Shown here: one piece after another, positions 30,156 to 37,823 of the stretch | Layout: each line of letters opens with the position of its first letter | How positions within the stretch are numbered: the first letter of the stretch is position 1 | Assembly: GCF_027622945.1 (NCBI RefSeq) | Contig: NZ_JAPZVQ010000005.1 | Span: 212,977 to 276,976 of the forward strand | Reading direction: 5' to 3' | DNA: 64,000 nt | Source of the DNA: Glycomyces lechevalierae | GTDB lineage: Bacteria; Actinomycetota; Actinomycetes; Mycobacteriales; Micromonosporaceae | Program-made: the position numbers and the translations under genes | The notes under the pieces: model-generated | Told to the model about the DNA's origin: nothing | The model's input: only the letters and a program-made list of their open reading frames with translations | Database searches by the model: none

Positions 30156-30850
30156 TTCGCTTCCTCGGGTTGTTTGTCCAGCAAGGGCGCGTTGGGGTCG
30201 TAGGAGGGCGCGGTGATGCCCGCTTCAGCCGCGAGGCGCGCGCCGGCGAGCGTCGCGTCGCCCTGGGCGTTGCCTTCGAGCCCGGCGGTGCGCTCCTCCT
30301 CGAACCCGGCCAGTTGCACCGAGATCTCGCGGAGCGTGCAGAGCGGCGCGCCGCGGGTGGGGATCGGGCGGCGGCCTTCCTTCAACTCGCGCACCAGGTC
30401 GAGGGTCTTGGCCTCGTCCATGTCGTCGAAGAACTCGTAGTTGACGGTGACCACGGGCGCGTAGTCGCACGCGGCCAGGCACTCGGCGTGCTCCAGCGTG
30501 ATCTTGCCGTCCACAGTGGTCTCATCATGGCCGACGTCGAGTTCGTCGCTGACCGCGTCGAAGAGCTTCTGCCCGCCCTTGGCCTGGCAGAGGGTGTTGG
30601 TGCACACCGAGACGAGCCAGTCGCCGGCCGGTTCGCGCTTGTACATCGTGTAGAAGGTCGAGACCGCCTGCACCTGCGCCTTGGTGATGTCCAGGATCTC
30701 GGCGCAGAAGGCGATGCCGTCGTCCGAGACGTAGCCGTCGTGCGACTGCACCAGGTGGAGCAGCGGCAGGAGCGCCGAGCGCTCGCGGCCCTCGGGGTAG
30801 CGGACGAGGATGGCCTCGGCCTGCTCGCGGATCTTCTCCGGGTAGTTCAC
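30152..30850 (-). CDS. nuoE: NADH-quinone oxidoreductase subunit E
   Basis: 232-residue thioredoxin-like [2Fe-2S] subunit. The four ligands are Cys83 and 88 ([12 protein letters not shown]) and Cys124 and 128 ([10 protein letters not shown]). I chose GTG 30850 ([15 protein letters not shown]): it overlaps the nuoD stop as GTGA and has GGGAGG 9 bp upstream. A TTG three codons earlier would have no spacing from that site. A C-terminal extension of about 75 residues after the fold is Ala/Glu-rich. Confidence 0.94.
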   Translation of the reverse strand: MNYPEKIREQAEAILVRYPEGRERSALLPLLHLVQSHDGYVSDDGIAFCAEILDITKAQVQAVSTFYTMYKREPAGDWLVSVCTNTLCQAKGGQKLFDAVSDELDVGHDETTVDGKITLEHAECLAACDYAPVVTVNYEFFDDMDEAKTLDLVRELKEGRRPIPTRGAPLCTLREISVQLAGFEEERTAGLEGNAQGDATLAGARLAAEAGITAPSYDPNAPLLDKQPEEAK

Positions 30851-32190
30851 CTGTCGCAACCTCCCATGACCGGGTCGAGCGAGGCCCCGCCCGCGATGAC
30901 GTCCGCGAGCAGGCCGCCTTCGGCGAGCGCGGGGAGCGACTGCAGGTTGACGAAGGAAGGGTCTCGCATGTGGACGCGGAACGGCCTCGTGCCGCCGTCG
31001 GAGACGGCGTGGATGCCGAGTTCCCCGCGTGGGGCCTCGATGGCGGTGTACACCTGCCCGGCCGGGACCCGGAAGCCCTCGGTGACGAGCTTGAAGTGGT
31101 GGATCAGGGCCTCCATCGACTGGCTCATGATGTGCCGGATGTGGTTGAGGCTGTTGCCCATGCCGTCGTTGCCGAGGGCGAGCTGGGCGGGCCAGGCGAT
31201 CTTCTTGTCCTCGACCATGACCGGGCCGGGCTCGAGCTTGTCGAGGCCCTGGCTGATGATCCGCAGGCTCTGGCGGATCTCCTCCAGACGCACGACGTAG
31301 CGGGCCCAGGCGTCGGCGCCGTTGTGGGTCGGCACCTCGAAGTCGTACTCCTCGTAGCCGCAGTACGGCATGGTCTTGCGCAGGTCCCAGGGGAGCCCGG
31401 CGGAGCGGAGCACGGGGCCGGTGACGCCGAGAGCGAGGCAGCCGGAGACGTCGAGATAGCCGACGCCCTGGGTGCGCTCCTGCCAGATGGCGTTGCCGGT
31501 GAGGAGGCCCTCGTAGTCGTCGAGGCCCTGCGGCATGTAGTCGACGAACTCGCGGATCATCTTGAGGCCGTCGCGCGGGAGGTCCTGGGCGACGCCGCCG
31601 GGGCGCACGTACGCCATGTTCATGCGCAGGCCGCAGACGGCCTCGAAGATGTCGAGGATCTTCTCGCGGTCGCGGAAGCCGTAGATCATCATCGAGAGCG
31701 CGCCGAGCTCCATGCCCGTGGTCGCGAGGGCGACCAGGTGGGAGCTGATGCGGTTGAGCTCCATCATGATCACGCGGATCACGTCGGCGCGTTTGGGGAC
31801 CGTGATGCCGAGCAGCTTCTCGACGGCGAGGCAGTAGGCGGTCTCGTTGAAGATCGGCGCGAGGTAGTCGGCGCGGGTCACGAAGGTCGTGCCCTGGGTC
31901 CAGTTGCGGTACTCGAGGTTCTTCTCGATGCCGGTGTGGAGGTAGCCGACGATGGGGCGCACCGAGCGGACGGTCTCGCCTTCGAGCTCGCAGACCAGGC
32001 GCAGCACGCCGTGCGTGGACGGGTGCTGCGGGCCGAGGTTGACGATGAGGCGCTCTTCGCTGACCGGGTCGACCGAGGCGACGAGCTCGTCCCAGTCCCC
32101 GCCGGTGACGGTGTAGACGCGGCCCTCGGTCGTGTCCCGTTCGGCCGCATAAGCGTCGGCGGTGCCGTTGTGATTGTCGGTGGCGGTCAC
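30847..32190 (-). CDS. nuoD: NADH-quinone oxidoreductase subunit D
   Basis: 447-residue quinone-site subunit (49 kDa). [16 protein letters not shown] holds the quinone-contact His, followed by [12 protein letters not shown] and [17 protein letters not shown]. The first ~40 residues are a variable leader. The start is GTG 32190; it shares GTGA with a small upstream frame that ends in a copy of the nuoC 3' end, an unusual junction described separately. This is the only nuoD in the window, so the second cluster has none of its own. Confidence 0.95.
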   Translation of the reverse strand: MTATDNHNGTADAYAAERDTTEGRVYTVTGGDWDELVASVDPVSEERLIVNLGPQHPSTHGVLRLVCELEGETVRSVRPIVGYLHTGIEKNLEYRNWTQGTTFVTRADYLAPIFNETAYCLAVEKLLGITVPKRADVIRVIMMELNRISSHLVALATTGMELGALSMMIYGFRDREKILDIFEAVCGLRMNMAYVRPGGVAQDLPRDGLKMIREFVDYMPQGLDDYEGLLTGNAIWQERTQGVGYLDVSGCLALGVTGPVLRSAGLPWDLRKTMPYCGYEEYDFEVPTHNGADAWARYVVRLEEIRQSLRIISQGLDKLEPGPVMVEDKKIAWPAQLALGNDGMGNSLNHIRHIMSQSMEALIHHFKLVTEGFRVPAGQVYTAIEAPRGELGIHAVSDGGTRPFRVHMRDPSFVNLQSLPALAEGGLLADVIAGGASLDPVMGGCDR

Positions 32191-32321
32191 TTGCAGGCCC
32201 TCCTCTCGTCTGGCGGCGGGCAGTGCTTCTCTCCGCGGGGGGCTCCGCCGCCCCGCACCCCCCGTGGGGCGTCCATGCCGCTGGTCACTTGTAGGCCCGC
32301 CTCTCGTCCGGCGGAGGGATG
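32185..32321 (-). repeat. Duplicated nuoC/nuoD junction (39-bp direct repeat)
   Basis: Two 39-bp copies, 32283-32321 (real nuoC end) and 32185-32223 (directly before nuoD), match at 33 of 39 positions and are offset by 98 bp. Between them lies an inverted repeat CGGGGGG / CCCCCCG at 32236-32242 and 32258-32264. Confidence 0.8.
32187..32288 (-). CDS. 33-codon mini-ORF bridging nuoC and nuoD
   Basis: GTG 32288 overlaps the nuoC stop (GTGA) and the TGA at 32187-32189 overlaps the nuoD GTG (GTGA). The peptide begins [11 protein letters not shown] and ends [10 protein letters not shown], nearly the same as the end of NuoC ([10 protein letters not shown]). The DNA holds a second copy of the nuoC 3' end and, between copies, a G/C palindrome. 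It probably keeps ribosomes coupled from nuoC to nuoD after a duplication; a peptide function is doubtful. Confidence 0.5.
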   Translation of the reverse strand: MTSGMDAPRGVRGGGAPRGEKHCPPPDERRACK

Positions 32322-32980
32322 TGCGCGCCCTTGTACTCCACGGCGATGCCGCCGAGCGGGTAGTCCTTCCGCTGCGGGAAGCCCTCCCAGTCGTCGGGCA
32401 TGAGGATGCGGGTGAGGTGCGGGTGGCCCTCGAAGACGACGCCGAACATGTCGTACGCCTCCCGCTCCTGCCAGTCGGCGGTCGGGTACACGGCCGTCAC
32501 GGAGGCGACCGTCGGGTTGTCAAGGCCCACAGCGGTTTCGAGTCGCACCCGGCGCCGGTAGGTCATCGACGTCAGGTGATAGGTGACGTGGAGCCGGTTG
32601 CGCTGGTCCGGGTAGTCCACGCCGGACACCGAGCTGCAGAGCTCGAAGCGCAGGCTCTCGTCGTCGCGCATCGTCTTGCAGACGTCGGCGACGCGGTCGG
32701 GCGCGATGTGGATCGTGAGCTCGCCACGGTCGACGATCACCGCGCGGGTGATCTCGTCGCCGTGCGCCTCGCGCAGGGCCGCGACGATCTCGTCGAAGTA
32801 CTCGCCGAGCGGTTCGGGCGTCGAGACGATCTCGCCGGCGCTCGGCTGGGCCTGCACGAGGCCGCCGAAGCCGGAGGTGTCGCCGGTGTCGCTGACGCCG
32901 AACAGTCCCTTGTGCTGCATGCCGACCGGCTGCACGTCGTCGGGGCCCGCAGCCCCGGTCCCTGTCGGATCGGCGCTCAT
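32285..32980 (-). CDS. nuoC: NADH-quinone oxidoreductase subunit C
   Basis: 231-residue NuoC. The conserved core [16 protein letters not shown] and [18 protein letters not shown], then the RKDYPL end, match the family. The N-terminal ~45 residues are a Gly/Asp-rich leader. It starts at ATG 32980, overlapping nuoB (ATGA). Its stop is followed by a coupled mini-ORF rather than directly by nuoD. Confidence 0.94.
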   Translation of the reverse strand: MSADPTGTGAAGPDDVQPVGMQHKGLFGVSDTGDTSGFGGLVQAQPSAGEIVSTPEPLGEYFDEIVAALREAHGDEITRAVIVDRGELTIHIAPDRVADVCKTMRDDESLRFELCSSVSGVDYPDQRNRLHVTYHLTSMTYRRRVRLETAVGLDNPTVASVTAVYPTADWQEREAYDMFGVVFEGHPHLTRILMPDDWEGFPQRKDYPLGGIAVEYKGAHIPPPDERRAYK

Positions 32981-33612
32981 CGCTTGGCCACCGCCTTCCG
33001 GATGCGCAGCTGCTCTTCCGTCCCGGTCTTCACGGCCTCGGTCCACTCCTTCTTGCGCTGCTTGTCGAAGCGGTAGGAGGAGGGCATCGCGCCGGGCTTG
33101 ATCAGGGGCTCGGGGAGGTCGGCGAGGGCCTGGCGGCGCTTCTCGCCGAGCGGCTCGGCCTGGACCTTCTCGTGGAGCTTGAGGATCGCGTCGAGCAGCA
33201 TCTCGGGGCGCGGGGGGCAGCCGGGGAGGTACATGTCGACGGGCACGACGTGGTCGACGCCCTGCACGATCGCGTAGTTGTTGAACATGCCGCCGGACGT
33301 GGCGCACACGCCCATCGAGAGGACCCACTTCGGTTCGGGCATCTGGTCGTAGATCTGGCGCAGGACGGGGGCCATCTTCTGGCTCACCCGTCCGGCGACG
33401 ATCATGAGGTCCGCCTGGCGCGGGGAGGCCCGGAAGACCTCCATGCCGAAGCGGCCGGTGTCGTAGCGGGCCGCGCCGGTGGCCATCATCTCGATGGCGC
33501 AGCAGGCGAGCCCGAACGTGGCGGGCCACATCGAGGCCCGGCGGGTCCAGTTCACCAGTGCCTCAACGGTGGTGAGGATGATGCCCTGCGGGAGTTTCTC
33601 TTCTACACCCAT
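32977..33612 (-). CDS. nuoB: NADH-quinone oxidoreductase subunit B
   Basis: 211-residue NuoB with the N2 cluster ligands in [14 protein letters not shown] (adjacent Cys pair), [15 protein letters not shown] and [10 protein letters not shown]. It has a 35-residue C-terminal extension with many Arg and Lys that the second-copy NuoB lacks. It starts 9 bp after nuoA. Confidence 0.95.
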   Translation of the reverse strand: MGVEEKLPQGIILTTVEALVNWTRRASMWPATFGLACCAIEMMATGAARYDTGRFGMEVFRASPRQADLMIVAGRVSQKMAPVLRQIYDQMPEPKWVLSMGVCATSGGMFNNYAIVQGVDHVVPVDMYLPGCPPRPEMLLDAILKLHEKVQAEPLGEKRRQALADLPEPLIKPGAMPSSYRFDKQRKKEWTEAVKTGTEEQLRIRKAVAKR

Positions 33613-33621
33613 TTCGGAACC

Positions 33622-33987
33622 TCAGTCCCAGTCCAGTCCGCCGCGACGCCATTCGTAGGCGTAGGCGACGAACAGCGCGGCGATGAACATGAGGACGGCC
33701 CAGAACCCGAAGATCCCGAGGACGTCGTGGTGGACCGCCCACGGCACGAGGAAGATGATCTCGATGTCGAAGACGATGAACAGCATCGCGGTGAGGTAGA
33801 ACTTCACCGGGAACTTCGTCGGCCCCGAGCTCGTGGGGGCCGGCTCGATGCCGCATTCGTAAGGGTCGTACTTGGCGCGGTTCCTGCGGTGCGGGCCGGT
33901 GATGCGCGAGGCGACCACCGAGACGATGCCGAACCCGGCGCCGATCGCGAACATGATGACGACGGGCACGTAGACTTCCATCCCCAT
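33622..33987 (-). CDS. nuoA: NADH-quinone oxidoreductase subunit A
   Basis: 121-residue three-helix subunit with the loop YDPYECGIEPAPTSSGPTKF and the membrane acidic residues in FIVFDIEIIFLVPWA. The start is ATG 33987, one base inside the stop of menJ (TAATG), so the nuo genes are read from the menJ promoter. Confidence 0.94.
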   Translation of the reverse strand: MGMEVYVPVVIMFAIGAGFGIVSVVASRITGPHRRNRAKYDPYECGIEPAPTSSGPTKFPVKFYLTAMLFIVFDIEIIFLVPWAVHHDVLGIFGFWAVLMFIAALFVAYAYEWRRGGLDWD

Positions 33988-35273
33988 TAGACCCTCCTTC
34001 CGAGTGTGGGCGTGACGATCCGCATGCCGTTGACGATCCGGTCGGCGGTGTCGCGGCCGGGTCGGTCGGTGAGGTTCGCCAGCAGTTTCAACACGACGCG
34101 CATGAGCGCGGGACGCTTCAGGCCGTGCTCGGTGCACAGCTTCATGACGGCGGGCCTGCCGATGAGGTGCGTGAAGACGCCGCCCATGCGGTAGTACGAG
34201 CCCCAGAGGTCGTCCATCCTGTCGGCGTAGGTGCGCAGCACGGCTTCGCGGCGCGGCACCGAGCGGGCCTTGAACGCTTCGGCGACCACGGATCCGGCGA
34301 CCTCGCCGGCCTCCACCGCGTAGGCGATGCCCTCGCCGTTGAAGGGGTTGACCATGCCGCCGGAGTCGCCGACGAGCATGAGGCCGCGGCTGTAGTGCGG
34401 GGTCCGGTTGAAGCCCATGGGAAGCGCGGCGCCGCGCACTGGTCCGTCGGCGTTCGCCTCGTCGGCGAGACCCCATTCCTCGGGAGTGTTCGCGAGCCAG
34501 TCGCGCAGCAGCGCCCGGTAGTCGGTCTTGCCGTAGCCCTCGGAGGAGTTGAGCACCCCGAGGCCGACGTTGACGCGGCCGTCGCCGAGGCCGAAGATCC
34601 AGCCGTAGCCGGGCTGCAGCACGTCCGGCTCGGCGGCGGTGCGCAGCGCGAGCCAGGACTCGAGGTAATCGTCGTCGTGCTTGGCCGGGGACTTGTAGTA
34701 CTGGCGGACCGCGACGCCCATGGGGCGCTTCTCGTCCCGCTTGAGCCCCAGGGCGAGTGCGAGGCGGCCGGAGACGCCGTCGGCGGCGATCACGAGCGGC
34801 GCGCGGTAGGTCAGCTGCTCGCCGTCCTTGACGGCGGTGACCCCGCAGACGCGGCCGGCGAGGTCGAAGACCGGCGCGGTGACCTTGACGCCGCATTCGA
34901 GCGAGGCTCCGGCGGCGACGGCGCGGTCGGCGAGGATCTGGTCGAAGTCGAGGCGAGTGCGGGTGAGGCCGTAGTTCGGGAAGGCCTGGAGTTCGGGCCA
35001 GTCGAGTTCGATGGCGATGTCGTCGGCGACGACGCGCAGGCCGCGGTTGCGGATCCAGCCGGCGGATTCGGAGGTGTCGACGCCCATCTTGAGCAGTTGT
35101 GCGACGGCGCGGGGGGTGAGGCCGTCGCCGCAGACCTTCTCGCGGGGGAAATGCGTCTTTTCCAGCAGCAGCACGTCGAGGCCCCGGGAGGCCAGGTGGT
35201 AGGCCGCGGCCGAACCACCGGGTCCCGCGCCGACGACGATGACGTCGGCCTCCGGGGATGCGTGAGTGGTCAC
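33987..35273 (-). CDS. menJ: Menaquinone side-chain reductase, geranylgeranyl reductase family
   Basis: 428-residue FAD flavoprotein. The dinucleotide site VIVVGAGPGGSAAAYHLA is at the N-terminus, KVCGDGLTPRAV is the geranylgeranyl-reductase signature, and LMLVGDSGGMVNPFNGEGI is the second FAD motif. In mycobacteria the MenJ homologue saturates one isoprene unit of menaquinone; the placement before nuoA and the presence of menG and a polyprenyl synthase here support that role. The start is GTG 35273. It heads the nuo operon. Confidence 0.85.
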   Translation of the reverse strand: MTTHASPEADVIVVGAGPGGSAAAYHLASRGLDVLLLEKTHFPREKVCGDGLTPRAVAQLLKMGVDTSESAGWIRNRGLRVVADDIAIELDWPELQAFPNYGLTRTRLDFDQILADRAVAAGASLECGVKVTAPVFDLAGRVCGVTAVKDGEQLTYRAPLVIAADGVSGRLALALGLKRDEKRPMGVAVRQYYKSPAKHDDDYLESWLALRTAAEPDVLQPGYGWIFGLGDGRVNVGLGVLNSSEGYGKTDYRALLRDWLANTPEEWGLADEANADGPVRGAALPMGFNRTPHYSRGLMLVGDSGGMVNPFNGEGIAYAVEAGEVAGSVVAEAFKARSVPRREAVLRTYADRMDDLWGSYYRMGGVFTHLIGRPAVMKLCTEHGLKRPALMRVVLKLLANLTDRPGRDTADRIVNGMRIVTPTLGRRV

Positions 35274-35322
35274 GGGCGTCCTCTCAGGCGGTCGGGGCGG
35301 TGATCCTTTTAACGACCATCCG

Positions 35323-35344
35323 GCTTGTGAAGATCTTCACAAGC
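35323..35344 (-). promoter_or_regulatory. Rex operator (ROP) upstream of menJ-nuo
   Basis: Perfect 22-bp palindrome with core TTGTGAA-GATC-TTCACAA, identical to the published Rex consensus TTGTGAA-N4-TTCACAA. It lies 50 bp before menJ. A TAGACT -10-like box (35355-35360) would place the operator just after the start site. Rex is released by a high NADH/NAD+ ratio, so nuo would be induced when NADH builds up. Confidence 0.85.
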
Positions 35345-35384
35345 GTTTGCCGCAAGTCTAGAACTCCGCTATCTACGCCCTGTC

Positions 35385-35402
35385 ACTTAGGTCCGCCTAA
35401 GT
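35385..35402. promoter_or_regulatory. Second palindrome in the menJ-wrbA gap
   Basis: Perfect inverted repeat ACTTAGG-TCCG-CCTAAGT, 40 bp upstream of the Rex site. Probably a binding site for a second regulator; the protein is unknown. Confidence 0.5.
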
Positions 35403-35628
35403 TGTCATTATTCGAGGTCACGGTGCATACAGACGTGCGTGAACCAGAGTTGCTGGAGCGAGGCCAGCGCCTGAGGCGACACGAGTCGAGCTAGTGATAA
35501 AGCCGACAGTCGAATACCCTTGCAACACGTATCCCCTTGAAACACTCTCGTAACAAGTGCCGTGAGCGAATGCCGTTGCCCCTATAAGGGAAGGCGGCGA
35601 GTGAGGCAACGTGGCCAGCGACACATCG

Positions 35629-35686
35629 TTCAAATTTGAAACTTCTCCCGGATGGCCGTATGGTCGATGGGTAATTCAAATCTGAA
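35629..35686 (+). promoter_or_regulatory. wrbA promoter with twin operators
   Basis: TTGAAA (35636-35641), 17 bp, TATGGT (35659-35664). Site 1, TTCAAATTTGAA (35629-35640), overlaps the -35; site 2, TTCAAATCTGAA (35675-35686), lies at the start point. They are 46 bp apart. No regulator gene is adjacent. Confidence 0.7.
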
Positions 35687-35720
35687 CTAATCAGTTCGCA
35701 CTCTTCGAAGAGGTAGGAAC

Positions 35721-36344
35721 ATGTCTGCTGTCGAGCCCGTCAAGGTCTCCGTCATCTTCTACTCGGCCACCGGCAACGTCACCGCCCTGGCCCGTCAGAT
35801 CGCCGAGGCTGCTGAGAAGCAGGGCGCCGAGGTGCGTCTGCGCCGCGTCGCCGAGCTCGCTCCGCGCGAAGCGATCGACTCGAACCCGGCCTGGGCCGCC
35901 AACTACGACGCGATCGCCGAGCTCCCCGAGGCGACCCCGGACGACGTCGACTGGGCGGACGCGGTCTTCGTCGGCTCCCCCACCCGCTTCGGCAACGTCG
36001 CGTCGCAGCTCAAGCAGTTCCTCGACACCCTCGGCGGCCTCTGGTTCCAGGGCAAGCTGGCCGGCAAGGTCTACTCGGGCTTCGCGGCCGCCTCCGGCAA
36101 GCACGGCGGCAACGAGTCCACCCTGCTCGCGCTGTACAACTCCTTCCACCACTTCGGCGGCATCGTCGTCGCCCCGGGCTACGCCAACGAGACGCTGTTC
36201 GCCAACGCCTCGCCTTACGGTGTCTCCCACTGGAACGGCTCCGACATCGACGAGACGACCCTCGCCGCCGCGGCCGCCCAGGCCGAGCGCGTGGTCGAGA
36301 CTGCGGCGGCCCTGAAGGCCGGCCGCGCTGCCATCGCTGCTTAG
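35721..36344 (+). CDS. wrbA: NAD(P)H:quinone oxidoreductase, WrbA type
   Basis: 207-residue flavodoxin-like FMN protein. The phosphate loop FYSATGNVTALA, GSPTRFGNVASQLKQFLDT and the C-terminal PYGVSHWNG are WrbA marks. It reduces quinones by two electrons, avoiding semiquinone radicals. GAGGTAGGA lies 3-5 bp before the ATG. It is divergent from menJ-nuo across a 447-bp gap that holds the Rex site. Confidence 0.92.
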   Translation: MSAVEPVKVSVIFYSATGNVTALARQIAEAAEKQGAEVRLRRVAELAPREAIDSNPAWAANYDAIAELPEATPDDVDWADAVFVGSPTRFGNVASQLKQFLDTLGGLWFQGKLAGKVYSGFAAASGKHGGNESTLLALYNSFHHFGGIVVAPGYANETLFANASPYGVSHWNGSDIDETTLAAAAAQAERVVETAAALKAGRAAIAA

Positions 36345-36384
36345 TCGGTAGCTCGGCACCTCGGTAAGTCGCTTACGCGCGAAT

Positions 36385-36418
36385 AGCGCCCGCCTGATCT
36401 TTTGATCGGGTGGGCGCT
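36385..36418 (+). terminator. wrbA terminator
   Basis: Long hairpin AGCGCCCGCCTGATC / GATCGGGTGGGCGCT with a TTTT loop and a following T-run. Confidence 0.9.
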
Positions 36419-36420
36419 TT

Positions 36421-37172
36421 TTGCGTTGGTGGGGTTTGTTTTTGGTTTGGGTTCAGGCGGGCAGCGACGAAGAGGTGAGTTGATGGATGCGGTCGCTGGC
36501 GGGATGCGGGTTTGTTTCGGGGCGGGCGACACTCCCGACCGCGGGGGCCGGTGTCGGCTGTTCCCTTGGGGTGCAGGGGGTTTGGGGCGAAACGTGAGGG
36601 TCTTGTACCCCTGTGGGTGATGACAGTGTGGGGTGGTGCGAGGGATGATTGATGTACGCACAGGGATACGGAAAACGTACAGGTGGCGAGTAGGTGCAAG
36701 CAGACTACGCCAAGCCTCTGGCCGAAACCCAAACCAGACGCTTTTCCGAAACCACTGCCTTGACGAAACAGTGGTTTCAGTCCCCTTGGTGCTATCGGGA
36801 TCCGCAGCGGACCACGGCCTCTTCAAAGGAGGGCGTGCTGGGTGGGAGATCGCCGGTCGGGATCACCTCGACCGGAGGCGGTGCTTGGAACGAGGCACAC
36901 GAAGACGTCTGGTGTGACCGCGAGGCCTGCAAGGCCTGAGCGAGGTCGCTGAGGCCTGCACGGGAGACCAGACGAGCACGGACCCGCTCACCAGCCAGGC
37001 CCGTGCACCCCGAACACACCGCCGTATCGATACGGCACGAGCATGCCCTGACCGACCGCCGACACCACGGCGCGAGCATGCCCGGTCGGACCATCGCAAT
37101 CGCCAGAGCGCGAGCGTGCCCGGTCGGACCGAAGATCAGGGATACACGGAAAGGAGAAGTCCCGAGTACCGA
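36421..37172. other. 750-bp region without a supported gene
   Basis: Locally lower GC and G/T-rich at its start. It contains a stem GAAACCACTG / CAGTGGTTTC (36748-36757, 36769-36778), a perfect 16-bp palindrome GCCGTATC-GATACGGC (37021-37036) and three imperfect direct repeats. An 81-codon plus frame (36694-36939) has codon use unlike the neighbours. It could be a small RNA locus or the remains of a lost element. Confidence 0.5.
37035..37130 (+). repeat. Triple 23-bp direct repeat
   Basis: Copies at 37035-37057, 37070-37092 and 37108-37130, each a variant of GCGCGAGCATGCCCGG followed by TCGGACC. Copies 2 and 3 differ at one base. Confidence 0.6.
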
Positions 37173-37823
37173 TCAGAGTTGGTCGTCGAAATGCTCAGGG
37201 GAATCGAAGGGGGCCACGGCTTCGTGAGAGGTGGGAATGCCCTCTGGGAAGTAGTTGCCGACACGGTCGCCGTCGCTGCCGGGGGTGATCCCTCCGGCGG
37301 GTGGGATGTACTCGATCTCGCCCTTGTCGCTGACCGGGACGCAGCCGCCGAAACTCACCATGAAGGTCGCCAGGTAGGCGGCGGAGTACCAGATGCTCAC
37401 GCCCTCTTCGGTGATGGCCTTGATGTCGCGGTAGGTCCCGCCGTCGCCCTCTGTGGCGTCGTCGCGGGCGATCTGATAGCCGAGGGAGGTCCAGTGCTCA
37501 CGGAGGACGTTCACGTACTCCTCGTTGACGAGCGGGGTCGCCGAGTCTTCGGCGGAGAACTGGTAGCGGATCTCCACGGAGGTGTAGTTCGGGTCGTCGA
37601 CGCCGTTGTGGCTGCAGGGGATCTCGCCCCAGGAGCGGTTCGCGAAGCCGGGGAAGTCGGGCAGGACGTCGACGAGGTCGGCGACCGCCGCTTCGGCCGG
37701 GGCGTAGACCTCGGCCTGCTGGTACTCGCTCTCCGGCGGGGTGTCCATGTCCTTCTCCATTGGGCTGCATGCGGTGACGGTGGTGATGAGGGCGGCAAGT
37801 CCGGCGAGGAGCAGGCGGGTCAT
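37173..37823 (-). CDS. Predicted lipoprotein in the WXG100-like operon
   Basis: 216 residues. Signal peptide with lipobox TVTAC (Cys19), then a domain with paired cysteines (IPCSHNGVDD and SFGGCVPVS). The sequence VEIRYQFSAED and YRDIKAITEEGVSIWYSAA suggests a beta-rich fold. It overlaps the upstream hydrolase gene by four bases, so the two are co-expressed and may act together at the cell surface. I do not recognise the family. Confidence 0.72.
   Translation of the reverse strand: MTRLLLAGLAALITTVTACSPMEKDMDTPPESEYQQAEVYAPAEAAVADLVDVLPDFPGFANRSWGEIPCSHNGVDDPNYTSVEIRYQFSAEDSATPLVNEEYVNVLREHWTSLGYQIARDDATEGDGGTYRDIKAITEEGVSIWYSAAYLATFMVSFGGCVPVSDKGEIEYIPPAGGITPGSDGDRVGNYFPEGIPTSHEAVAPFDSPEHFDDQL

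Noticed and set aside
35385..35402. Iron (IdeR/DmdR) box
   Set aside because: The half-sites TTAGG and CCTAA are 4 bp apart; iron boxes have about 9 bp between them.
36694..36939. 81-codon plus frame in the gene-free region
   Set aside because: Codon use unlike neighbours, no ribosome site and no recognisable protein features.
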